From Aquimarina sp. Aq78 (GTDB lineage: Bacteria > Bacteroidota > Bacteroidia > Flavobacteriales > Flavobacteriaceae): 64,000 nt of DNA. Below are positions 59,201-64,000 of this stretch, piece by piece. The notes beneath the pieces were generated by a model that saw only the letters and a program-made list of their open reading frames with translations, ran no database searches and was not told the origin of the DNA. Location of the stretch: assembly GCF_900299525.1 (NCBI RefSeq), contig NZ_OMKA01000036.1, forward strand, positions 28,780 to 92,779, read 5' to 3'. The translations under genes and the position numbers were made by a program. Within the stretch, counting starts at the first letter, position 1. Each line of letters opens with the position of its first letter.

Positions 59201-62200
59201 TTGATAAAGTCCAATAGTGACGAGAAGGTATTGGAAGTATCCACCTTATATAAACAATGTGGGATTTTAAATAAATATATCCCATGGTGGAATACTTGTC
59301 TACAAAGGTTGAAACAGAGCGGATATATTCAATATGAAGACAATATCATTACTGAATGGAAAAAAGCAAATACTAAAGAGATTTGGAGTAAATGGAATAT
59401 AGAAAAAGAGAAATATTTACAAAATCCAGATCGTAAAGCGTGGGTTACACTTGTACATGATTGTTTAGAAAAACTCCCAGAAGTTTTACAAGGCAATGTT
59501 TTGGCTACAGACATCATATTTCCTAATTCTTCTATGGATAAAGTAGAAGGAGTATATAAAAACAACCTACAGTCTGATACCTTTAATGAAATTATAGCCA
59601 ATGCGATAGTAGCATATGTGCATCAAAGATTACAATTAGAGCCTAAGGCTAAATTAAGAATACTTGAAATTGGAGCAGGTACAGGAGGAACTTCAGCTAT
59701 TGTTTTTTCAAAACTACAGCCTTTTAAGAAGTCCATAGAGAAATATTGCTATACAGACCTTTCAAAAGCATTCTTTTTCCATGCAGAAAAAAATTATGTG
59801 CCAGAAAACCCTTACATACACTGTGAGAGGCTTGATATAGAACAACCCGTAGAGGATCAGGATATTGAAATTGGCACTTATGATCTGGTGATTGCCGCTA
59901 ATGTGTTACATGCTACCAAAGATATACGACGTACTTTACAGAACGCAAAAGCCATTTTGAATCAAAATGGATATTTGCTGATCAATGAATTAAGTACTCC
60001 AGCACTCTTTAATCACTTGACATTTGGGTTACTAGACGGATGGTGGCTTTTCAAGGACTCTGATCTTCGTATGCCAGGTAGCCCAGGAGTATTTCCCGCT
60101 ACTTGGGAACAAGTTCTAAAAGAAGAAGGTTTTCCTTTAGTATTGTTTCCGGCAAAAGAAACACATTTTGTCGGACAACAGATAATTATGGCCCAGAGTA
60201 ACGGGGTAATTAGGCAAAAAATATCAGTAAAACCGAAAGAGATAACTGCCAAAACTATTCCAAATGTAACCAAAAGTAAGCCTCCTCAGATTCAGAAACA
60301 AACAACTGTTTCAATACGAGAGCAAAGCTTAATTTCGAAACCTTCACAAAATATACGGGAACATATTCGTACTAAAATCCTAGATAGTTTATCGGAGACT
60401 TTAAAAATTTCCCCTGAAAATATCGATTTGGATATTGCCTTTTCGGATTATGGAATTGATTCAATTCTAGGAGTAAGTTTTATAAATCGAGTCAATGAAG
60501 TACTTTCTATTTCACTTAATACTGCTATCATTTTTGAACACTCATCGGTAAATCGTTTGAGTAAACATATAAATAACTCTTATCAGGCACAGATAGAATC
60601 CACCCTGGAAATACAACATGATATTTCGGTAACAACAGAGGAGGATCCAGGACAACCTATATATAAAGAAGAGGCAGCTAGTATAGGGAGTGTTTTACCT
60701 CCAAACAGATTTGCTTTTAGAACAAATCTGTTTGGAAAACATGATTCCGGAAAAATTGAAGAGAACAGCTCAGAGATTGCTGTGGTTGGAATATCAGGGA
60801 TGTTCCCAAAAGCAGATAATATTAGTCAATTCTGGCAAAATCTGATACAGGGAGTTGATGGAGTTGATGAACTTCCTGATCGTTACCTGGATCAAAGAAA
60901 ATACTTCAGTATCGAAAAACAACCAGATAAAACACGATGTAAATGGGGTGGAATAGTTGAAGACAGAGATTGTTTTGATCCTCTGTTCTTTAATATTTCT
61001 CCTAAGGAAGCAGAGTCGATGAATCCACATCAACGATTGGTTTTACAGGAAAGTTGGAATGCCATCGAAAATTCGGGATACAATCCAAAAGATCTTTCGG
61101 GCTCTCAAACAGGTATCTATATAGGAGCAGAACCTACAGGATACACAGGAGAAACTTTTACAGGCTATTCCGATGCTATTATAGCTTCTCGTTTGTCCTA
61201 TACTTTAAACCTTAATGGTCCATCCTTTGTAGTTAATACAGGTTGCTCTTCTTCGGCAGTAGCGTTGCATTTGGCATGCGAAAGCTTAAGAAATAAAGAA
61301 ACAGATTTGGCATTGGCAGGAGGCGTTAATGCATGTTTAGATGAGAACGTACTCATTCGTTTAGATAAGATAGAAATGCTTTCTCCTAATGGTCGTTGTT
61401 TCACCTTTGATAAAGAAGCAAACGGAACTATTATCTCTGAAGGTATAGGTATTGTAGTATTGAAACGTTTGGAAGATGCTATTGAATCAGGAGATAAGAT
61501 TTATGGATTGATATCCGGATCAGGGATTAATCAGGATGGAGCAAGTAATGGAATCACGGCACCTAATGGAGAGGCCCAGGAAAAACTTATTGTAGATGTT
61601 TATAAAAAATTCAAAATTGATCCAAAAGAAATCAATTATGTTGAAGCACACGGAACAGGAACAAAATTAGGAGACCCAGTAGAAACGAATGCTTTAGTAA
61701 GAGCTTTCCAGAATTTCACAGACAATAAAGGGTTTTGTGCTATTGGTAGTGCTAAATCATATATTGGCCATACAGCTGCTGCCGCCGGAGTTATTGGATT
61801 GATCAAAGTATTATTGTCTATGCAACACAATAAGATACCAAAGTTGTTAAACTTCAAAACTATCAACCCTCTAATTGAATTTAAAGAATCTCCTTTTTAT
61901 ATAAATACCGAAGTAGAGGACTGGAAACCGTCTAATAGAGCTAGAATGGCAGCGATTAACTCTTTTGGTCATAGTGGTACTAATGCTCATCTGGTCATTA
62001 AAGAATATATTCAACCAAGAAGTAATCCTATTTCCAAAACAAAAAACCTTGTAATAATACCACTTTCGGCCAAAACACATGAGCAGTTGCTGCAAAAGGC
62101 CAAAGATCTCTTAGAGTTTATTCAAATAGAGGAAGAAGGAGGATTGCAGTCAACTAGAAATCTTGATTTGGTAGATATGGCTTATACCCTACAGGTGGGT

Positions 62201-63583
62201 AGGGAAGCTATGGAAGAGCGCTTAAGCTTTATTGTTAATTCGGTAGAAGAACTGGCTCAAAAACTTCAAGTTTATATTGATGGAGAACGTGCAATTGAAA
62301 ATACCTGGATAGGGAAAGCTAATCGAAATAAGGATATTCACACTCTGTTTAGTAGAGATATTGACTTGCAGGAAATTATTAATAAATGGATAACCAAAAA
62401 TAAACTATCTAACCTTGCTGACTTATGGGTAAAGGGGCTTGAATTAGATTGGAATAAGTTATATACAGAAGTTAAACCCAATCGTATTCATTTACCATCA
62501 TATCCATTTGCAAAAGAACGTTACTGGTGTAACATCTCCAAAAGCAACGAGCTAATTAGGGTACCAGAAAGTAGTACTACAACAATTCATCCACTGCTCC
62601 ATCAAAATACTTCTGACTTAAGTCAGCAAAGCTATACAACCGTTTTTAATGGTGAAGAATTCTTTTTAAAAGATCATCTGGTGGATGGACATAAGATATT
62701 ACCAGCGGTAGCCTATTTAGAAATGGCTCAGGTTGCCATAAATCAGGCATCACCTGTTCATGGAGAACAATTCATTTTGGAACTGCAAAATACGGTATGG
62801 TTAAAACCTGTAGTTGTAGAAAAATATAAAGAGATATCAATAGCTCTATTTGAGAATGAAGAAAAGAGCGGTGCGGTAGAAAAAATAGAATTTGAGATAT
62901 ATAGTCTGAATGATGAAACAGAGGAGCAGAAAGAGACTATACATTGCCAAGGAGAAGCTATATTCAGAAGAAAGGAAATACCTTCCAAACTGAATACTGA
63001 TCAACTTAGGAAACAGATGAAGCAAACAATAATTGAACCTTCTACTGTTTATAGTTCTTTTAAACAATTTGGGCTTGATTATGGTCCGGCACATCAGGGG
63101 ATAACTGCCATTTATATGGGAGAAGATCAACTCCTCGCACATCTTAGTTTGCCAGTAGAGAATAAAACCAATCAGAAAGATTTCACTTTACATCCAGGTT
63201 TAATGGACAGTGCACTTCAGGCATGTATTGGGTTAATGGTTGATTTTGATGATTTACCATCCCGTCCATTACTCCCTTTCTCGTTAGAAACTATACGAAT
63301 AATCTCTGCTTGCGTCCCAGAAATGTTTGTCTGGGCACGCTATGCAAAAGATAGTAAACCTGGAGATAAACTCATTAAAATTGATCTTGATCTATGTGAT
63401 CACGAAGGAAATATTTGTGTACAGATGCATGGGTTTTCATCACGAACTCTGAATAGAGAAACAGGCTTTACTTCTCAAAAAATATCAATTGATGGAACCT
63501 ATGATGATGATTTTTATAAAAACATAATTGAAAAAGTTCTTAATAATGAAATCTCAATAGAAGCAGCAGCTGAGTTAAATTGA
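44297..63583 (+). CDS. Trans-AT PKS protein H (6428 aa): LnmK-like AT/DC - ACP - KS - 3 crotonases - ACP - KS - DH0 - KR - ACP - KS - DH0 - KR - MT - ACP - KS - DH
   Basis: Domains: LnmK-like acyltransferase/decarboxylase about 1-315 (WDGLSENWLMKELGDIHW, NRLYASFVR); ACP about 350-428 (GVES, Ser389); KS about 453-880 (Cys618); crotonase 1 about 1145-1358; degenerate crotonase 2 about 1381-1578; ECH2-like crotonase 3 about 1610-1845 (ISGGTKEMLLDIQEGK, QGHGIGAGWSMGMFCDF); ACP (GLDSIIGVTW, Ser1922, beta-branch Trp at +6). Then KS about 2020-2444 (Cys2188), dead DH about 2631-2889, KR (GGCGSLG, core about 3124-3358), ACP (Ser3437), KS about 3530-3954 (Cys3692), dead DH about 4140-4412 (His replaced by Tyr), KR (GGSGTVG, about 4425-4915), SAM methyltransferase about 4954-5302 (ILEIGAGTGGTS), ACP (Ser5389), KS about 5493-5905 (Cys5650), active DH about 6097-6382 (His6127, Asp6304), docking helix 6400-6428. 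No AT. The LnmK-like start suggests the first protein of the assembly line. Confidence 0.94.
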   Translation: MNKVSENRTYSLNIPQMLWDGLSENWLMKELGDIHWKMISEGLKTESDKLVDSNGNRLYASFVRIKWESNSCLGEFSENEEVEINSYLSKYGNKMFFSNGQVTGLNKKMKTELMSVFSSRNSGNNQKLIKGTPLSVEHKNISDHNKLPKVAKDFFKVKSCFFQPEKEESNDIKEIILNDSLFDIYADVKPLFQKKYQIDSYDDINGVGLLYFASYPKISDKCELSFFQEKYIGEIENYNWAKDSSTIARDIHYYGNANANEELVYSLENFSYLDNNTIKLSSSLIREKDGVLIAKIFTIKKLSEPLEIASAWIRGEKEGETKPFLETNTPNINTTKSPDNSPILNQNFKGNSDLSEEQLCETIINFFSKILENNEIAIHTDLRRFGVESIVYTELSEHLNIEYGFQSNPSTFYGLFTVKEIASFLLSTYNTVPNLKKDNEVVKDKENSVGSDDIAIIGLSLKMPGANTKEEFWENLVNGNSCITTTPKDRWDWPEDIDIHGIHKGINYGGYIKDVDKFDASFFGISPREVKMIDPQQRILLELTWELIESSGYKPSVLKKSKTGVFIGASGSDYETLLHKNPKLQEFSATGTAMALLSNRISYFYDFDGPSLTIDTACSSSLVAINNAIASIKQNECEQAIVGGIHLMCEPTKSIAYKESNMLSIDGKCYTFDERANGYVRGEGAVMFLLKPLKKAIADNDNVLALIKSTAVNHGGYSGGVTVPNPNKQKQLIEEAYTKANIGIQDVSYIEAHGTGTSLGDPIEVLGLTKAFQALQDEKNENLTPWCWIGSIKTNIGHLEAASGIAGLLKVTMAMKYNYLPASQNFKNINSKIEIENKPFRILENGTEWLPNNDQNTLIAGVSSFGIGGANAHVVLESYKEDEVENTSGIEGPYLFILSARREEILKDYVKKILSYINQNSSVTPYQLSYTLQATKEEMEHRLAFVYNTIEDLKAYLVNFIEGSYLQNTYVGSIKKSKLNQLDHNKIIVDSLNLRDIAEQWCQGSTIKWEELYPIKPKTLEIPTYPFDHKKGYWVSYTKQQDLDEKYPQITTQKVQEEVKIKTSNISEELSIPSQILKKTEKEVSLVQDFNKETLSKPINIPLMPPGQIKMEEIEQVVDQKIQFTLSDTLEEALKENHTINNLSYIKLFDQGNGTYSLEINADRNNTLSSELVVELIHSLEYVKQLPELKVLLLRGNGNTFLQGGREAYNESVVQGLYRSIAYFPYPIIAEMQGDAIGSGFLLGALCDFMVCSQEAKYSYTDYDKGPLPTLEEELLFRERFGEVFARDFLYQSGVSTGYELEERGWSIPIAPSEEVRVCTEKLAQSLCGKPQISLHLLKEHLGRNILRLTDGLSVVESLKIKDTTTSASSKVFSRSKYITVETDKDQILVIRIHTGEKKYRLKTLVSGLGDILGQVKKERCHKAIVLTSDDEGFLRVSDVSGSVREILEFQRLLIESPIPVISAIRKNAKDIGWLIAQSCDVCIYQTEGDYSASSLLGIPELSRRAGYIFEDRLGSYVCQEVLLSNKIYRGIELQKQVGGALLVSKDPFSSAMELATLWSFLSIEAIRQWKKDRVVATLEEIDQLPLWRETEEHVKTSLPQEPTKIQLKSEVIRATVYQEGIVEVRMEDREAKNMFSDAFIDGITEIFEHIAESSAYKVVILTGYDNYFISGGTKEMLLDIQEGKIKFTDAKIYHLALKCKIPVIGAMQGHGIGAGWSMGMFCDFPLFSEGGHYVSPYMNYGFTPGAGSTLIFPERIGYDLARDTLLTGVEYSGQELKEKGLPLPVLPRKEVFSAALTLAKQLVGNSRDSLIALKDQLTDKLRIRLEETYSLELAMHEKTFVGRSDTLERIENNFNTTKEDTMDQAIQAEGSIPSGFHNISQDTDVLSMILASLKKLLAQELHMEEGEIDEDTPFIDLGLDSIIGVTWIRKINEKYKISINATKIYSYPNLKQFSSYVKVEAEKEGILPVQEVLEKQTNHVNNPIELQSINASLLTLEKPISEYNLSTQKPTVPVEDQSKSIAVIGMAGRFPKAKDVEAFWQNIAQGKNCINEISKERWDIDKYYQEGDTAPEKTYSKWMGALEEYDLFDPLFFNISPSEAEHMDPQQRLFLQTCWHAIEYAGYNAESLANSKCGVFVGCGQGDYHLLSKNLRTSAYGFTGGDNSILAARISYFLNLQGPCLTIDTACSSSLVAIANACDSLILGQSDLMLAGGVYVGVGSDMHVKTSQMGMLSPEGTCYTFDQRANGFVPGEGVGVVMLKRLEDAERDKDNILGVIQGWGTNQDGKTNGITAPNTEAQSKLQQEVYDKYNIDPSSIQLVEAHGTGTKLGDPIEVEALVESFKKYTPEKEYCALGSVKSNIGHCLMAAGVAGMIKLLMSLKYKKLPPTINFEKLNEHIGLENSPFYINTKLKDWEIEGTQKRQAAISSFGFSGTNAHMVIGEYSSSLDRNIKDSDGVLNNDCVFLLSAKTEEQLKQKAIDLLTYIDKERQSLDMVQVSYTLQVGRMEMEQRLGFVANTTDQLIKKLKTYIEGKKHVQDVFLGEAKRNKATISLFSNDTDLQETVDKWIQQKKLSNLISLWVQGHDLDWNKLYGEDKPLRTNLPVYPFAKERYWFNEEVSDFSSPKVSETIIHPLLHQNTSMIHQQRYSSIFTGRESFLNYDQQTGVKFITELASLEMARAAIEHSLQTESSIELNNIVWSDPMIADPNTEFTISLYEKDNVYIDFEICSNAGNEEIIHCQGVARINNSSVSSQKDIEWLKGQMMQIKKSITHSEIIDIYQKEYQSLIQLSLSDHTLSNQKGFVIYPAIIEHILKGVDFFENKHKRLIPLNLGSIQVVSPCTQNMHIWTRFSKNHQSGDENFNLDIDLYDDQGSVCTQIRELSLGSDNQTRIEAFTNVNENITNKELFQPQETTQTLFYREYWQDQPDINIEAGSDDQQTIIFTDKDFREKLVIETENLLSKAIMVEQADSFRQVTPKLYHCHPTNQGDIGKILNQVTDEESKPVRIIYTWAKDQGETSVHMLFDLFKTIKSSISSVTHVTLVGYYNPSEVNTCWDYSWIGFERSLKLLLPNIQVSLLYTDIPSCTSKQLLDASQRNGVLWYKDKKRHILSIQSCKTDKTDKESVLKQNGSYLITGGCGSLGLQFAYYLAKNYNANLILVGRRQITSDIEEQIKSLKETGTGEVYYTSVDVSDRKGILALKSDLPFNLSGIIHAAGVESSEPFNNRSTEDINTVLHPKTIGSILLDEIFNEPSLDFICYFSSVSALLGDFGSCDYAVASRFQMAYSQYREQKEQRNGKTVVINWPLWQEGNMGTSDKEQTSFYLKSSGQEPLQTSQGIDLWHDLLKSDMTQTLVILGKPSRLEQTLNRLYQVRQPINVESVPGQTKYNEDKVRKFQYQGLSVKECIISDLKQQISGLTKIKKTELSTTKNLTEYGFDSISLSKFAKRLTAYFGLEITPAIFFSATTISKLGEYFLQEHAIHIESFYSQTKVVNETDKGKITTTKLESVKPDLNRRFRPRFNSKLPVVNQEPIAIVGMSGRFPQAETVDQFWTLLAEGKDAITEIPSNRWNWHDYFTTPGDANNKMITNKGGFIHGMDEFDPLFFEISPREAEQMDPAERLLLMETYKAIEDARISPNDIRGEKVGVFVGMEESQYDQITGRQGITTSGNAMISSRLSYFLDLHGPAIATNTACSSGLVALHQAVSSLRQGECKSAIVAGISLLLSPENYMMMSKAGMLSEDGHCYSFSKNANGIGVGESVVVLMLKPLSEAIAEGDSIYGTVKASGINFDGKTNGVTAPNGDRQSELIEKVYKDYQIDTNDLSYIVTHGTGTKLGDPVEINALIKAFKKLNSNKQSQIKQEHCALTSCKSNVGHTLAASGLVSVVNLVKAMQYRQIPGSLNCKEENDYITRNENPFFINKETCEWTKEEGKPYLGAVSSFGRSGTNAHVVIEEYQELIENIDSIPRTTQNEKVMILLSARTEEQLQQRTRDLLDFIVSPSQKTVDVQELGYSLQVCREEFEERLGFIVGSVTQLAEKLQDYLDDVEDIEDTYRGKAKRNQEDIRIINDDDDMKEAIDKWIIRKKLPKLLELWVKGLTIDWKKFYGDNKPKRIALPTYPFAQDRYWVNTIPKDQSGSSLHKLHPLVHQNTSNLIQQSYSSTFRGNEFFLKDYQYQGHTALPTSIYLEMARAAVKMALPITEESLIIEMHHLEWIEPCIVNKDKNIKIVLSPPNENQISYEIFSQEVGAEICHFKGNAVFSVTSNTSKLDVQGLMRQMGEDSVEISDLYTTLNNIGISYGQSFQALKSIYQGNNQLLTRCEIPPISQGNYVLHPSIIDSILQASVVLIGSVEPLIPVALDSLTVVSACVEEMFAWVRLSQETQPDDKQIKLDIDLCDQQGNVAITMRGLELVVPSQIKSKGTTIETTQLWDGVSYQTKWEVQPVVSKNTTVTHKTVLIVCSGSTLGLEKEILHYYDQNNTKSLLVRMANKTKQVSDKEWLCGTDDPEGFQSCLKNIDEIDALYFLSMQDEFSNSLSLNKLEYSHKSNEIQFSRLVKVLKQNNKVKENIESYVLTLDTHSIHEEPNQYGGAGITGLAYSLAQGSYQFRVRNIDLSSEDLKTIDGRKKVLEIILQEPSTDRGEVFKVRSGKRYRQTLYKLNWNTPVNSAIRQNGVYLIVGGSGTVGKIITRKLIKKYGATVVWIGRSEVTSKKVQVAMELCKESGGNLKYIQADVTHQNDFEQAVASITQEYHNINGAIFAGMVFDFENSLDQTTEKEFRSIFDLKAQGSSVFYTALKKEPLDFMCYFSSGQAYSFSGAAKLSAYASGITYADSFVHSIRKQSDFPVGIINWGFWKSSIETIAERNEDISTGNFEALEDNEGFKCFEQFVSELMQGRVHQVLCMKTSQHIETLMNCNKEELISLTRIPDSSSIIVSESTIEIPQEKIKELKHIEENSKLEDWLYQLLFCQIDQLIKSNSDEKVLEVSTLYKQCGILNKYIPWWNTCLQRLKQSGYIQYEDNIITEWKKANTKEIWSKWNIEKEKYLQNPDRKAWVTLVHDCLEKLPEVLQGNVLATDIIFPNSSMDKVEGVYKNNLQSDTFNEIIANAIVAYVHQRLQLEPKAKLRILEIGAGTGGTSAIVFSKLQPFKKSIEKYCYTDLSKAFFFHAEKNYVPENPYIHCERLDIEQPVEDQDIEIGTYDLVIAANVLHATKDIRRTLQNAKAILNQNGYLLINELSTPALFNHLTFGLLDGWWLFKDSDLRMPGSPGVFPATWEQVLKEEGFPLVLFPAKETHFVGQQIIMAQSNGVIRQKISVKPKEITAKTIPNVTKSKPPQIQKQTTVSIREQSLISKPSQNIREHIRTKILDSLSETLKISPENIDLDIAFSDYGIDSILGVSFINRVNEVLSISLNTAIIFEHSSVNRLSKHINNSYQAQIESTLEIQHDISVTTEEDPGQPIYKEEAASIGSVLPPNRFAFRTNLFGKHDSGKIEENSSEIAVVGISGMFPKADNISQFWQNLIQGVDGVDELPDRYLDQRKYFSIEKQPDKTRCKWGGIVEDRDCFDPLFFNISPKEAESMNPHQRLVLQESWNAIENSGYNPKDLSGSQTGIYIGAEPTGYTGETFTGYSDAIIASRLSYTLNLNGPSFVVNTGCSSSAVALHLACESLRNKETDLALAGGVNACLDENVLIRLDKIEMLSPNGRCFTFDKEANGTIISEGIGIVVLKRLEDAIESGDKIYGLISGSGINQDGASNGITAPNGEAQEKLIVDVYKKFKIDPKEINYVEAHGTGTKLGDPVETNALVRAFQNFTDNKGFCAIGSAKSYIGHTAAAAGVIGLIKVLLSMQHNKIPKLLNFKTINPLIEFKESPFYINTEVEDWKPSNRARMAAINSFGHSGTNAHLVIKEYIQPRSNPISKTKNLVIIPLSAKTHEQLLQKAKDLLEFIQIEEEGGLQSTRNLDLVDMAYTLQVGREAMEERLSFIVNSVEELAQKLQVYIDGERAIENTWIGKANRNKDIHTLFSRDIDLQEIINKWITKNKLSNLADLWVKGLELDWNKLYTEVKPNRIHLPSYPFAKERYWCNISKSNELIRVPESSTTTIHPLLHQNTSDLSQQSYTTVFNGEEFFLKDHLVDGHKILPAVAYLEMAQVAINQASPVHGEQFILELQNTVWLKPVVVEKYKEISIALFENEEKSGAVEKIEFEIYSLNDETEEQKETIHCQGEAIFRRKEIPSKLNTDQLRKQMKQTIIEPSTVYSSFKQFGLDYGPAHQGITAIYMGEDQLLAHLSLPVENKTNQKDFTLHPGLMDSALQACIGLMVDFDDLPSRPLLPFSLETIRIISACVPEMFVWARYAKDSKPGDKLIKIDLDLCDHEGNICVQMHGFSSRTLNRETGFTSQKISIDGTYDDDFYKNIIEKVLNNEISIEAAAELN

Positions 63584-63593
63584 TTTTAGACAC

Positions 63594-64000
63594 ATGAAAC
63601 AAGAATTAATAAAAATATATAGAGATATCTCCAGAGGAAAGCTTACCAAGAAAGAAGCACTGGATAAGATCAAAACTATTAAGCTACAAAAACAAGATAA
63701 AGCTACGGCTACAGGTGTTTTGTTGGCAAATTCGGTATGGGAACCTATTTCATTAGATATACTTTCTAAAGATCAGATAGAATATACTCAGCAGCATATC
63801 ATTTTGTGTGAAATATCGGGTGTGGAAGAAAAGGAAATTAAAGCGTTACTTCCAGACTGTAAGATTTTAAGCTTACAATCTGACGATCAGCAGAGTATTG
63901 CTGATCGATATGAGCGTTATGCTATATCCTGTTTTGATTATATCCGCAATATACTTTCTAACAAGCCCCAGGGTAAAATACATATTCAAATAGTCATTGG
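63594..64000 (+). CDS. Next trans-AT PKS protein, N-terminal part only (docking helix - KR structural subdomain)
   Basis: The ATG at 63594, 10 bases after protein H, opens a frame that runs off the window (about 135 residues). The first about 30 residues (IYRDISRGKLTKKEALDKIK) form a docking helix like those at the end of protein H (NNEISIEAAAELN) and the start of the aminotransferase. The rest (HIILCEISGVEEKEIKALLP, then RYAISCFDYIRNIL and GKIHIQIVIG) matches the structural subdomain that precedes a KR. Since protein H ends KS-DH, this KR completes a module split between two polypeptides. Confidence 0.8.
   Translation, partial: MKQELIKIYRDISRGKLTKKEALDKIKTIKLQKQDKATATGVLLANSVWEPISLDILSKDQIEYTQQHIILCEISGVEEKEIKALLPDCKILSLQSDDQQSIADRYERYAISCFDYIRNILSNKPQGKIHIQIVI

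Noticed and set aside
1..64000. CRISPR arrays, rRNA operons, intact insertion sequences or prophage genes
   Set aside because: I saw no regularly spaced repeats, no rRNA-like sequence and no transposase, integrase or phage structural gene; the short repeats are limited to gaps and gene-internal protein repeats.

Overview
The window looks like a chromosome segment from a marine member of the Flavobacteriaceae (Bacteroidota; something near Aquimarina would fit, but the genus is a guess). The grounds are low GC, a type IX secretion sorting domain, flavobacterial family proteins (DUF4286, HTTM, DUF2807), TAnnTTTG-like promoter elements and the gene order prs-rplY-pth-ribF-HTTM and serS-TPR-DUF4286-rsmA-mgtE.

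Layout. Bases 2-4618 hold the 3' part of a giant secreted leucine-rich-repeat protein, followed by a DUF2807 protein. Bases 6017-19457 hold a core block, all on the minus strand: thioesterase, mgtE, rsmA, DUF4286, TPR protein, serS, a TPR sensor histidine kinase, HTTM membrane protein, ribF, pth, rplY, prs. A tRNA-Leu(CAA) at 19605-19686 with its own terminator marks the border. After it the coding switches to the plus strand and becomes accessory for the rest of the window: a 1.2 kb mostly non-coding stretch with a duplicated leader, a NusG-paralogue antiterminator (20870-21457), and a very large trans-acyltransferase polyketide synthase (trans-AT PKS) locus that runs off the right edge.

PKS locus. 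I count seven ketosynthase (KS) domains and no AT domain, so malonyl loading must come from AT proteins outside the window. Protein A (21714-32252): ACP - DUF2156/MprF-like domain - tryptophanase/tyrosine phenol-lyase-like PLP lyase - KS - DH - KR - ACP - KS - inactive DH. Then a class III aminotransferase (32268-34037). Protein C (34034-37831): ACP - KS lacking both catalytic His - ACP - thioesterase. Then an RND/MMPL transporter, a LolA-like periplasmic protein, a short GMC oxidoreductase and a membrane-anchored START protein (37924-44063). Protein H (44297-63583, 6428 aa): LnmK-like acyltransferase/decarboxylase - ACP - KS - three tandem crotonase folds - ACP with the beta-branch Trp - KS - dead DH - KR - ACP - KS - dead DH - KR - C-methyltransferase - ACP - KS - DH. 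The next PKS (63594 to the edge) starts with a docking helix and a KR structural subdomain, which completes the last split module.

Working model (inference). Because the thioesterase sits on protein C, biosynthesis probably starts on protein H (LnmK-like starter loading, then an early beta-branch), passes through the off-window synthase(s), and ends on proteins A, the aminotransferase and C. The most unusual element is the ACP-DUF2156-lyase tridomain. It resembles in layout the ACP-DUF-SH arrangement that installs sulfur in leinamycin-type PKSs, and it occurs here with a LnmK-like domain and beta-branching crotonases, which are also leinamycin-pathway functions. The product may therefore carry sulfur (or another group made by C-beta elimination), a beta-branch and a beta-amino group.
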